NCBI RefSeq assembly: GCF_001583495.1
Contig: NZ_LQAQ01000099.1
Span: 1 to 64,000 of the forward strand
Origin: Flammeovirga sp. SJP92
GTDB taxonomy: Bacteria; Bacteroidota; Bacteroidia; Cytophagales; Flammeovirgaceae
Length of the DNA: 64,000 bases
Reading direction: 5' to 3'
Shown here: positions 52,060-60,687 of the stretch, one piece after another
How positions within the stretch are numbered: position 1 is the first letter of the stretch
How the letters are laid out: each line of letters starts with the position of its first letter
The notes under the pieces: generated by a model
Told to the model about the DNA's origin: nothing
Seen by the model: only the letters and a program-made list of their open reading frames with translations
Databases searched by the model: none
Position numbers and translations under genes: made by a program

Positions 52060-52869
52060 ATGAACTTGACTGAGCACCAACTCTCTGACTTTCAATCTTT
52101 GGAGCTAAAAGCGATGGCCTATATTGATACTATCAAGAATAGTCCTGAAGAAAGGTTAACCTCAAGAAAGGAGTATTACTTAAAATATGGTTTTGCTGAT
52201 GGAAATCAATACGGTTTCGGTAATTCTGAAATTGATTTTTTAGAGTGGGAAGTAGAAAGAGGAGTACTGGCAGCGGAATATCACGCTCGTTGGTGGTATA
52301 ACGTTAATCTTAAATTTATCTATTATTCTGTATTAGGTTCCTACGTCTTCGAACAAAAATTAGAAAATGTTGAGCTTCCTCAGCCTGTTCAAAGGTGGGT
52401 GGACTATCTCAAAAATCCATGTTCAAGCAATTGGTATAAAGCCCACAATACAAGTATTATTCATGGATATATTGAATATAAAGACATGGCTGAGAAAGAG
52501 TCATGGATTGAACAGTACTTTATAAATGAAGTTTTGGATCGTTTGCTCTATGCTGAAGTAATGGTAGAGGGAGAAACAGAAATCTTTGGAAGTATTGGTA
52601 AAATACTTGCTAATCCTCGCTTGCCTGCTGTTGATATTTTGGTGAAGATAAAAGATTTATACCCTGAAAATTACCCTTTAAAGTTCAAAGATATGCTCAA
52701 CGTACTTGATATCGGTTTTGATATTGGTACGCTGATGTCCTATGTTTTGGATAAACTGATCATAAAGAGAAATCTTAAAAAGATCTATTCATATATATCA
52801 GAATTATTAGACATTCCTGAACTCGAAAAATTTATCGTCGACAATAAGGTAACCTATCCCCAAATTTAA
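52060..52869 (+). CDS. Conserved hypothetical protein paired with FAD-dependent desaturase-like enzyme
   Basis: 269 aa, no signal peptide, no membrane helix, mostly alpha-helical. I recognise no domain. Notable segments are EYHARWWYNVNLKFIYYS, PCSSNWYKAHNTSIIHGYIEY and KDLYPENYPLKFKDML. A Tyr/Trp/His-rich centre (WWYN, NWYKAHN, HGYIEY) could form a ligand pocket. The following gene starts 5 bp after its stop, so the two are almost certainly co-translated and probably work together, perhaps with this protein as a partner for the oxidoreductase. Function not assigned. Confidence 0.6.
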   Translation: MNLTEHQLSDFQSLELKAMAYIDTIKNSPEERLTSRKEYYLKYGFADGNQYGFGNSEIDFLEWEVERGVLAAEYHARWWYNVNLKFIYYSVLGSYVFEQKLENVELPQPVQRWVDYLKNPCSSNWYKAHNTSIIHGYIEYKDMAEKESWIEQYFINEVLDRLLYAEVMVEGETEIFGSIGKILANPRLPAVDILVKIKDLYPENYPLKFKDMLNVLDIGFDIGTLMSYVLDKLIIKRNLKKIYSYISELLDIPELEKFIVDNKVTYPQI

Positions 52870-52874
52870 ATACT

Positions 52875-55103
52875 ATGACTAAAAAGAAAATTGCAATTTT
52901 CGGAGGAGGTATCTCTGGATTAACAACAGCTTGGGAACTATCAAGCATTAAAAACTGGCAAGACCAATATGAGATTCATCTTTATCAATCTGGATGGAGA
53001 TGTGGAGGAAAAGCTACAACAGGATTGGGTGAAGAAGGAAGAGTAGAAGAGAGAGGTATTCATATGTTCCAAGGCTGGTACGACAACGCCTTCAGAATGG
53101 TACAAGAAGTTTATGAGTACATAGCAGAACATAATCTGAACCCTGATGGTGCATTTCAGACATGGAGAGACGGATTTAATCCAAACCCTGTGACTTCTAT
53201 GGTGGAAAAAGATAAAAATGGGAACTGGATTGACTGGCCATTTGTTTTTCCTAATAATGATAGAGTACCAGGTTCAGGTGCACCGGTAAGTTCTTCTGTT
53301 TTGATTAAAGAGTTTGTGGCTTTGGGGTTGGAAGTGCTGATTGGGTCACCGTATCAAGAGAATGCATCAGGAAAGGTAGGATTCTGGAATGACTTGCTTG
53401 CTCATCTTTTCTTTGATCAACCGATTGCCGCAGAGAAAGTTAAGAAGTATTCAGCTTTAGAAAAGCTTGCATTGCGTTTTGCTAAAAAATTAAGTATCAA
53501 AGAAGGAAAATATAATCATACAAAACGTTTTAAAACACTAGAAGAAAAAATAGATGAATTAGAACGCCTGGATGACAGAGTAGACCTTGTAGATGATCTG
53601 ATTAAATATTCAGATAGAATAGTAAAGCTGTTGAACACATGGTTCTTCAAATTTCTTTTTAGAGGAAATCATCTTAGAAGAATTTCAGAAATAGTACAGT
53701 TGTCGCTCGTTTGTATTGAAGGTGTTTTCAAGGACGTTTACAATGTTGAGACAGGAAAATACGATTGGGAAAACATCAATAGCTATGATTTCTCAGACTG
53801 GTTGAGAATGAACGGCGCAAGTGAGCAGGTGATTAACTCTGCTATCGTGAGGTTCTTGTACAAAGGTACATTTGCCAATAAGTACAATGGAGAAAAAGGA
53901 ACTGTGGCAGCAGATATATCAGTACGAATGATGTTGATGATTCCAAGCTACAAAGGAAGCTTCGTTTGGAACTTAAGAGGTGGTACTGGGGGAACTTTTA
54001 CAGCCCCACTTTATGTTGCATTAGAAGACAGAGGAGTCAATTTCCATTTCTTCCATCATTTAGATGAAGTAAAATATTCTGAGACGGATGAAATCGAAGA
54101 GATTATTGTTGGAAAGCAAGTGGATTTGAAAGATGGTCTAACAAAGTATCAACCATTAGTGAAGCAGAAAGGATTATTCCAATGGACACTTCACCCTGAC
54201 TTATCTCAGATTAATGAAGCACAGGCGGCAGAGATCAAAGAGAAAAATATTGATATAGAATCACATTGGTCAGGTTGGGAAAACGTTGAGTCTCTTGAGC
54301 TGAAGAAAGGAGAAGATTTCGACATTGCTGTATTGGCTACATCTATAAAGCCATTAGAGTATATCTGTTCAGAAATCATGGAAAAGAAACCAAAATGGAA
54401 AAATATGGTGGAGAAGGTAAAAGCTACCGCTACACTCAACGTTCAATTCTGGTTGAATAAAGATATTGAAGGTTTAGGAATGGACCTTGGAGAATGGGGT
54501 ATGAAGGAAGGCTCTTATGCCAATACTGTTATTTACGAAGACCCATTGTATTCATGGACATCCATGACATACATTGCTCCATATGAAAATTGGAAGCCAG
54601 AATCTGAAGCTAAGCAAATTAGTTACTGGTGTGGAACTTGGCCAACCAATTATCCTGAACCTCCTAGAAGCAATACCAATTATCCAAAGGAGCAGGTCGC
54701 TCTATTGAAAAAAGTCTCACAAGACTGGATGGATAACTACATGGGCTGGTTCTGGCCAAAAGCAATGAAGGGGAACAAATTTGATTATTCATTGTTATGT
54801 GATAAGAACATGGATGCTGATCCGATGGTGAAATATGACAACCAATGTTTTGTAACCAACATGGATCCATGCATGCATTATGTGTTAGCACAGCCCGGAA
54901 CCAATAAATATAGGTTGAAAACGGATGAAACCGAATATAAAAACCTTTACTTTACGGGAGATTGGATCAATTTTGGATTGAACGTAGGCTATATGGAAGG
55001 AACAGTTATCTCAGGTATACAAGCTGCAGATAAAATACTAACAAATAGTTTACAAAAGTCCATAGAACGACAACACGCTCTCTTAGGAGTTATTGAAGAA
55101 TAA
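52875..55103 (+). CDS. Large FAD-dependent amine-oxidase/desaturase-like oxidoreductase
   Basis: 742 aa. N-terminal FAD/NAD dinucleotide motif GGGISGLTTAWEL (residues 10-22), followed by GGKATTG and ERGIHMFQGWYDN, the pattern of phytoene desaturase, hydroxysqualene desaturase and protoporphyrinogen oxidase relatives. The C-terminal FAD-closing motif is LYFTGDWINFGLNVGYMEGTVISGIQAADKI (cited in parts: YFTGDWI and MEGTVISGIQAA). It is about 200 residues longer than carotenoid desaturases. Long FAD proteins of this kind are scattered in bacteria and are of unknown substrate. No carotenoid or hopanoid genes are in the window. Co-operonic with the unknown protein upstream. Confidence 0.78.
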   Translation: MTKKKIAIFGGGISGLTTAWELSSIKNWQDQYEIHLYQSGWRCGGKATTGLGEEGRVEERGIHMFQGWYDNAFRMVQEVYEYIAEHNLNPDGAFQTWRDGFNPNPVTSMVEKDKNGNWIDWPFVFPNNDRVPGSGAPVSSSVLIKEFVALGLEVLIGSPYQENASGKVGFWNDLLAHLFFDQPIAAEKVKKYSALEKLALRFAKKLSIKEGKYNHTKRFKTLEEKIDELERLDDRVDLVDDLIKYSDRIVKLLNTWFFKFLFRGNHLRRISEIVQLSLVCIEGVFKDVYNVETGKYDWENINSYDFSDWLRMNGASEQVINSAIVRFLYKGTFANKYNGEKGTVAADISVRMMLMIPSYKGSFVWNLRGGTGGTFTAPLYVALEDRGVNFHFFHHLDEVKYSETDEIEEIIVGKQVDLKDGLTKYQPLVKQKGLFQWTLHPDLSQINEAQAAEIKEKNIDIESHWSGWENVESLELKKGEDFDIAVLATSIKPLEYICSEIMEKKPKWKNMVEKVKATATLNVQFWLNKDIEGLGMDLGEWGMKEGSYANTVIYEDPLYSWTSMTYIAPYENWKPESEAKQISYWCGTWPTNYPEPPRSNTNYPKEQVALLKKVSQDWMDNYMGWFWPKAMKGNKFDYSLLCDKNMDADPMVKYDNQCFVTNMDPCMHYVLAQPGTNKYRLKTDETEYKNLYFTGDWINFGLNVGYMEGTVISGIQAADKILTNSLQKSIERQHALLGVIEE

Positions 55104-55136
55104 CGCAACGCACTCATTTTTTTTAATTCTCTTTTT

Positions 55137-57266
55137 ATGTTTTTACCAGCACGATTTACCTACTTGTTACTACTATTTTTAATTTTAATCGGCTATGATG
55201 CTTCTGCAGAACAGCCAACGTTTGAGAATATTGGTACTCGAGTGATGATCTTTGAAGATGCATCCCACTCTTTTACAGAAATGGATGTAATTTCAGGGAA
55301 TAAGGATCACCTATTCAAATTTTATAATCAGGAAATTCCGAATTTCCAGTCTACAAAGTCGGCTTATTGGGTCAAGTTTGAGACGGATGTGTTGGACCCT
55401 GAGCATAATTATATTGAAGTAGGTAGTGCCTTTTTAGATACATTGCATTTTTATGAAGTAAGTAAAGATGGTTTGTTGCTGAAAACAGTAAAAACAGGAG
55501 ATGCGTATTCTTTTGCTTCAAGAGAAGTAGATATGGGAAATTTTGTATTTCGATTAACCGAACCACAAAATTCTACTGTTTATCTAAAAGTGTCATCTCT
55601 TCAGCCTTTATTCTTTCCATTAAGAGCAGGAACAATTACAGATTTCGCGGCATTTGAGCACGACTTTGACTTTTACCAAGGTATTTACTTTGGGTTTATG
55701 CTCTTGATGTTCTTCTATAACTTTTTTGTTTGGTACTCTACAAGAGATAACATTTACTTAGTATATGTTTGTTACGTGTTGAGTATCACCGTATTTATGG
55801 CCGCTGTATTTGGTTATATGTTTGAATATTTATGGCCTCAAACACCAATCATTAATGAGTTTGTGGTCATTAGCTCTGCATTTACACAAATCACTGCGGT
55901 AATTTTCACAAAGAAGTTTATCAAAGGAGATACGTTGCCTTCTTTTGTCAACAAAGGTTTTACGCTTTATATCATCTGGGGCTTCATTATTATTGCAAGT
56001 ATTCTCTTAGGCTATAAAGTAGAAGCACTGATGATGTCTCAGGCTGGACTTCTTACTTTAGGATTTTTACTACTAATAGCGAGTTTAATTTCTTATAAGA
56101 GAGGATACAAACCTGCTAAGTATTATTTAATAGCTTGGGGTGCATTGAATGCTGGTTTTATTGCAGCCATTTTAGAAAGCGTGAATATTTTGGAAGTGAG
56201 TATGTATTTAAATCCTATGCAAATAGGTTCAGGTATAGAAGTATTATTCCTTTCTTTTGCTTTAGCAGATAAGTTGAAAACACTAAAAGAAGAGAAAGAA
56301 CAAGCTCAATTAGATGTATTGGAAGCTTTACAACAGAATGAAACTTTGATCAAAGAGCAAAATGTGATGTTGGAAAGAAGAGTAGATCAAAGAACACATG
56401 AACTCTCTGAGGCTAATACAGAGCTGACGGCTCTTACAGAAGAGTTGTCTACGACACTTGAAACTGTAAAAATGCAGTCTAACATAATTGAGAAAGCCCA
56501 TGAGAATACAAAGGCAAGTATCAATTATGCAAAGAGAATTCAAGATGCGATGCTTCCTAATACAAACCAGTTGAAAAAAGTACTGAAAGATTTGTTCATT
56601 TTCTATAAGCCAAGAGATATTGTAAGTGGTGACTTTTATTGGTCGCATGAGAAAGATGATATCTTATACTTAGCCGCTTGTGATTGTACAGGACATGGTG
56701 TACCAGGTGGGTTCTTAAGTATGTTGGGAAATGAAGTGCTGACAGAAATTGTAAGTTTAGAAGGAGTAAGTGATCCAAAAGACATTCTTTTGGAAGCTGA
56801 TAAAAAAGTTTCTGAAATTCTGAAACAGAAAATGAATGCCAATATGGACGGTATGGATGTCTCTTTGGTGCGTATTGATAAGAAGAAAGGTGAACTTACT
56901 TTTGCTGGAGCAAAGAACCCGTTAGTTTACGTAAAAGACGGTAAAGTAATAAAAGTGAAAGGTGATAGTTTCTCAATTGGTGGAAATTATAAGAGAACAA
57001 CACCTCAATTCAAATCTCATGTAATTCCAACCGAGGGCACTAAGTTTTATCTCTTCTCTGATGGTTATCAAGATCAGACAGGTGGAGGTGAAAATAAGAA
57101 GTTCATGGTGAAAAAATTCAGAGAGTTGCTAAGAGATACGTCATTAGGAGCTTCTATGGAAGACCAAAAGAATAAGATCACAAATACCCTTGAAAAGTGG
57201 ATGAGTCAGGAAGACCATTTCACATCCCAGGTAGATGATATTCTAGTGGTTGGATTTGAAGTTTAA
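55137..57266 (+). CDS. 7TM-DISM sensor with PP2C/SpoIIE-type serine phosphatase
   Basis: 709 aa. Signal peptide 1-24; an extracytoplasmic 7TMR-DISMED2 domain (about 28-170, including KSAYWVKFETDV); seven membrane helices (about 178-385); a coiled coil (about 385-465: LEERVDQRTHEL-like segment); and a C-terminal SpoIIE phosphatase (about 475-709) with DIVSGDFYW, ACDCTGHGVPGGFLSMLGNE and LFSDGYQDQTGG carrying the metal-binding aspartates. It is predicted to sense an external ligand and dephosphorylate an anti-sigma-factor antagonist or similar protein. The partner is not in the window. Located 33 bp after the FAD enzyme gene; possibly one transcript. Terminator at 57296-57336. Confidence 0.9.
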   Translation: MFLPARFTYLLLLFLILIGYDASAEQPTFENIGTRVMIFEDASHSFTEMDVISGNKDHLFKFYNQEIPNFQSTKSAYWVKFETDVLDPEHNYIEVGSAFLDTLHFYEVSKDGLLLKTVKTGDAYSFASREVDMGNFVFRLTEPQNSTVYLKVSSLQPLFFPLRAGTITDFAAFEHDFDFYQGIYFGFMLLMFFYNFFVWYSTRDNIYLVYVCYVLSITVFMAAVFGYMFEYLWPQTPIINEFVVISSAFTQITAVIFTKKFIKGDTLPSFVNKGFTLYIIWGFIIIASILLGYKVEALMMSQAGLLTLGFLLLIASLISYKRGYKPAKYYLIAWGALNAGFIAAILESVNILEVSMYLNPMQIGSGIEVLFLSFALADKLKTLKEEKEQAQLDVLEALQQNETLIKEQNVMLERRVDQRTHELSEANTELTALTEELSTTLETVKMQSNIIEKAHENTKASINYAKRIQDAMLPNTNQLKKVLKDLFIFYKPRDIVSGDFYWSHEKDDILYLAACDCTGHGVPGGFLSMLGNEVLTEIVSLEGVSDPKDILLEADKKVSEILKQKMNANMDGMDVSLVRIDKKKGELTFAGAKNPLVYVKDGKVIKVKGDSFSIGGNYKRTTPQFKSHVIPTEGTKFYLFSDGYQDQTGGGENKKFMVKKFRELLRDTSLGASMEDQKNKITNTLEKWMSQEDHFTSQVDDILVVGFEV

Positions 57267-57295
57267 ACCACTTACCTAATAAATATTGAGTCAAT

Positions 57296-57336
57296 AAAAT
57301 CCTCACATTGCAGTAATGCCTTGTGAGGATTTTTTT
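57296..57336 (+). terminator. Terminator of the phosphatase gene
   Basis: A 12-bp stem AAAATCCTCACA/TGTGAGGATTTT (57296-57307 with 57322-57333) followed by further T residues. Confidence 0.88.
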
Positions 57337-57366
57337 ATAAAATTTTAAGATTTGTACTGAATAAAT

Positions 57367-57396
57367 ATTGATATGCATTATTTAATAGTAATTTTG
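57367..57396 (+). promoter_or_regulatory. Candidate nhaD promoter
   Basis: TAATTTTG at 57389-57396 matches TAnnTTTG, with ATTG at 57367-57370, 18 nt upstream. It implies a leader of roughly 85 nt before the nhaD ATG. Confidence 0.5.
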
Positions 57397-57488
57397 CAGC
57401 ATTAAGAGTTTTTTATTGTAAAACTACCTCAATCAAAAATCTTCAACTAATTTGGCTATTGCTTTCATTTTAATCTAAACACCTATTA

Positions 57489-58877
57489 ATGATGATGTAC
57501 TATTTAATGATCGAAATATTTGTTTTCGGTTATCTATTAATTGTGTTAGAACACAATACTCATATCAATAAAGCGGCTACTGCTTTGATAATGGGAGCAG
57601 GACTTTGGGCCCTCTATGCCATAGGTGCTCAAGAAATTTTAGAACTGGGTTTCAGTGAGTCATGGAAACTATGGTTAGCAGATGGAAACAACTCATCTGA
57701 AGAATCTATTACTCACTTTTTAGTCCATCATGAATTAACAGAGCACCTTTCAGAGATTGCATCTATTGTCTTTTTCCTAATGGGTGCAATGACCATTGTG
57801 GAAGTCATTGATGAGTATCAGGGATTTAGGGTAATTACCAACAGAATTACAGTAACGAATAAGCCGAAATTATTGGCTATCATGTCGTTCCTTACTTTCT
57901 TTCTTTCTGCAGCGTTAGACAACTTAACCACAACAATTGTAATAGTGGCAGTGCTGAACAAACTAATCAAAGATGATGAAACTCGCTGGTATTTTGCCAG
58001 TATGGTAGTTGTTGCAGCTAATGCAGGTGGTGCATGGTCGCCAATTGGTGATGTTACGACCATCATGCTTTGGATTGGCGGGCAGATCACAGCTTTGAAA
58101 ATTATTGAGGAAATCTTCCTTCCGTCTTTGGTCGCTATGTTAATTCCGTTGGGTATTTTATGCTTGAAACTTAAGGGAGAAATTGATCCTCCACAATTGG
58201 AAGAAGATGAACACAAAGCTTTTATTCCTTTACGTGATAGACTCATTGTTTTGATCATGGGTATTGTAGCTTTATTGGCGGTGCCCGTTATCAAATCTTA
58301 CACTCATTTACCTCCTTTCATTGGAATGCTATTAGGTTTAGGAGCAATGTGGTTCTTAACTGATTTCAAGCTTCACTCAAAAACACTAGAAGATAAGAGA
58401 CGCTTAAATGTTGGTAGAATTTTAACTAAAATTGATATGCCTACTGTATTATTTCTAATGGGAATTCTATTGGCAGTAGGTGCATTGAGTTCTGCAGGTC
58501 ATTTGAACGTAATGGCGGGTTTTATGCAGGAACATTTTACTGATATTTATTTCCAAAATACAATAATCGGTGTTCTATCAGCTGTTGTGGATAACGTGCC
58601 AATTGTAGCGGCATTTATGGGAATGTACCCAATTGCTGAACCTGGTGCAACAGGTGAGATGGCCAATTTTGTAGTGGATGGAAAATTCTGGGAAATGTTA
58701 GCTTATGCATCAGGTACAGGTGGTAGTATTCTAATTATTGGATCAGCTTCGGGTGTAGCGGCAATGGGAATGGAAAGAATCAGCTTTTTATGGTATTTGA
58801 GAAAAATTGGCTGGATTGCAGCGATCGGATACCTAGGCGGTATTTCTCTTTTCTATCTTGAAATGATGGTAATGTAA
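57489..58877 (+). CDS. nhaD: NhaD-type sodium/proton antiporter
   Basis: 462 aa with about 12 membrane helices. The NhaD segments are present: EHLSEIASIVFFLMGAMTIVEVIDEYQGF, SFLTFFLSAALDNLTTTIVIVAVL and ANAGGAWSPIGDVTTIMLWI; here in short form the key motif is SAALDNLTTTIV with Asp-Asn, followed by GGAWSPIGDVTT. A second SAVVDNVPIVAAFMG repeat gives the other Asp-Asn of the ion-transport superfamily. It exports Na+ (or Li+) in exchange for H+ across the inner membrane and is typical of marine and halotolerant bacteria. Monocistronic. Confidence 0.93.
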   Translation: MMMYYLMIEIFVFGYLLIVLEHNTHINKAATALIMGAGLWALYAIGAQEILELGFSESWKLWLADGNNSSEESITHFLVHHELTEHLSEIASIVFFLMGAMTIVEVIDEYQGFRVITNRITVTNKPKLLAIMSFLTFFLSAALDNLTTTIVIVAVLNKLIKDDETRWYFASMVVVAANAGGAWSPIGDVTTIMLWIGGQITALKIIEEIFLPSLVAMLIPLGILCLKLKGEIDPPQLEEDEHKAFIPLRDRLIVLIMGIVALLAVPVIKSYTHLPPFIGMLLGLGAMWFLTDFKLHSKTLEDKRRLNVGRILTKIDMPTVLFLMGILLAVGALSSAGHLNVMAGFMQEHFTDIYFQNTIIGVLSAVVDNVPIVAAFMGMYPIAEPGATGEMANFVVDGKFWEMLAYASGTGGSILIIGSASGVAAMGMERISFLWYLRKIGWIAAIGYLGGISLFYLEMMVM

Positions 58878-58920
58878 TGTGAATAACTTTATAATTATAA
58901 AATCTTAGAGATTTCATAAA

Positions 58921-58962
58921 AAAGAAAGTTATCAACACGTGTTGTTGGTAACTTTCTTTTTT
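58921..58962 (+). terminator. nhaD terminator
   Basis: A 16-bp stem with one G-U type pair (58921-58936 with 58944-58959) and a T-run to 58963. Confidence 0.88.
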
Positions 58963-59057
58963 TGTCTTTTATTCAAAATCATCGAGCACTAATTCACATA
59001 ATTTGCTAATATTGTAGTAATAACTTTAAAACCGATTTATTCACAATCCTAAGAACT

Positions 59058-59672
59058 ATGTATAAACTGTTGATAATGTCATTTTTTACCTTGATTTCAA
59101 TCAGTTGTGATCATGTTAAAACCAGCAAGCAAAAGAAAACTGTTGATAACTCTTCAATTGATATAATTCCTGAAATTGTTAACCACAGTATTGAAACCAA
59201 ATCAGGAATGTTATTCACATTAACGGAAGAAAAGTTATCCAAAAGTGTTAGTAATATTACAATACAGGGCATGAATTTTCCTAATTCCAATGAAATACTC
59301 ACATTTGAAGGAGTAGATCCTATAGAACAATTTTATGTAATTGATTTGAACAGTGATGGATTCGAGGAATTTTATATAGCTGTTAGAACCGCCGGCTCAG
59401 GTGGCTATATCAGGCTGTTGGGTATAGCTTCTTTTAATGATGAGAGTTATGGTAAAATTTATATTCAGTCCATTACAGACAATGATGATTTATCGGTAGG
59501 ATATATGGGGCATGATGAAATTGATTTCACATCAAGCGGTATTCAAAGAACATATCCACTTTATGGATATGAAGATTCTAATGCTTATCCCACAGGAAAT
59601 TTGAGAAGAGTCAATTATGAATTAATTACTGGTGAAGCGGGTTATATTTTAAATCCTTATCTACAAGAGTAA
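59058..59672 (+). CDS. Hypothetical lipoprotein with EF-hand-like calcium loop
   Basis: 204 aa. Lipobox ISISC (Cys17). Mid-protein the segment FYVIDLNSDGFEEFYIAVRT resembles a FG-GAP/VCBS-type D-x-N-x-D-G-x-x-E calcium-binding loop, followed by a beta-rich region (GGYIRLLGIASFND, IYIQSITDNDDLSVGYMGH). No other family is recognised. It is probably a periplasmic or surface protein. It lies alone between nhaD and the GIN gene; TTTG at 59002 and TAACTTTA at 59021 upstream form a poor promoter. Confidence 0.6.
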   Translation: MYKLLIMSFFTLISISCDHVKTSKQKKTVDNSSIDIIPEIVNHSIETKSGMLFTLTEEKLSKSVSNITIQGMNFPNSNEILTFEGVDPIEQFYVIDLNSDGFEEFYIAVRTAGSGGYIRLLGIASFNDESYGKIYIQSITDNDDLSVGYMGHDEIDFTSSGIQRTYPLYGYEDSNAYPTGNLRRVNYELITGEAGYILNPYLQE

Positions 59673-59716
59673 TTGTCATTGACTGGACTTAACAATTCTC
59701 AAAATGATAAGGTTTC

Positions 59717-59748
59717 TTTGTGATATAGCTTGATAGAATATAAGTTTG
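59717..59748 (+). promoter_or_regulatory. Consensus promoter of the GIN-domain gene
   Basis: TTTG (59717-59720), exactly 20 nt, then TAAGTTTG (59741-59748): a complete Bacteroidota promoter. The ATG is at 59770, so the leader is only about 15 nt. The promoter of this broken gene is intact. Confidence 0.75.
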
Positions 59749-59769
59749 TATCTAAACAAATTATCAATC

Positions 59770-60543
59770 ATGAAAAACCTAATTAATTTCTTTCTTTTCA
59801 CGCTTCTTATTGGATTTACCTTTTCTTGTAATGAAAAAGGTGAAGGTCCAGTGGTTAATGAAGAGCTCAATATCGATTATTTTAATGGGATAGAAGCTGG
59901 AGTTGCAGGCCAAGTTTTTGTAGAGCATGGCCCAGAACAAAAAGTTTATATAGAATAGCAACAGAACGTGATTAATGCACTGTCCAGAGAAGTTGTAAAT
60001 GGAGTTTGGAAAATCAGACTCAACTCAAATATCTCAAGATACGATTTTAAGTTACACATCATTATTCCAGAAATAAACAAGGCAGATGTTTCAGGTTCTG
60101 CTAATGTAACTGTTACCGAACCAGTGTCAGGAGACGGTTCATTTTCTACAAAAGTATCAGGAAGTCGCACTATTGATATATCAGGTTTTGATGATGTTTT
60201 TACTACGATGAATGTAGATGTATCAGGTAGTGGTTCAGCTTTAATTGATGACATTACGGTGAGAAATTTATCTGCAAATGTTTCAGGTTCCGGTAATGTG
60301 CAGTTGCAAGGTATGTCTTCTACTTTTACCGCTAGAGTATCAGGTTCTGGAAATATTTCTGATTACAATTTGATTTCTTCTGATGTTGATGCACAAAGTT
60401 CTGGTTCTGGTTCAATATCATTTACCTGTAATGATAAATTATACGCAAAAGTGTCAGGAAGTGGGAATATTCTTTATAAAGGAAATCCAACAGATGTACA
60501 AACTGAAGTGAGTGGATCTGGAAAAATTCAAAAAGTAGATTAA
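59770..60543 (+). pseudogene. GIN-domain (DUF2807) lipoprotein interrupted by one in-frame TAG
   Basis: Read through, it is 257 aa: lipobox GFTFSC (Cys18), then NIDYFNGIEAGVAGQVFVEHG, VYIE-stop-QQNVINALSREVVNGVWKI, and a C-terminal beta-helix-like array of repeated VSGSG units (SGSANVTVTEPVSGDG, VSGSGSALIDDI, VSGSGNVQLQGM, VSGSGNI). This is the head-GIN/DUF2807 family of putative adhesins. Codon 63 (59956-59958) is TAG, and the same frame continues without further stops to 60543, so one base change (for example CAG to TAG) explains the break. The downstream half could start at GTG 59968 but would lack a signal. Either a recent pseudogene, read-through, or a sequencing error. Confidence 0.85.
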
Positions 60544-60628
60544 GGACAAGGTAAGCGAAGCCAAAAATCTAAATACTAGAAATAGTCATAAATTCAGTTT
60601 ACTGCGTATTCAAACATATATTACACAA

Positions 60629-60673
60629 AAAAGTCTGTCAATTCGCTTTATTATGGAGTTGACAGACTTTTTC
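60629..60673. terminator. Bidirectional terminator between convergent genes
   Basis: A stem of about 13 bp AAAAGTCTGTCAA/TTGACAGACTTTT (within 60629-60673) with A- and T-runs, between the GIN gene and the radical SAM gene. Confidence 0.85.
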
Positions 60674-60687
60674 TTTATATCTAAAAA

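Noticed and set aside
59968-60543. Separate gene for the downstream half of the GIN protein
   Set aside because: It is in the same frame as the upstream half, lacks a signal peptide and RBS, and continues the same domain; one broken gene is the simpler reading.
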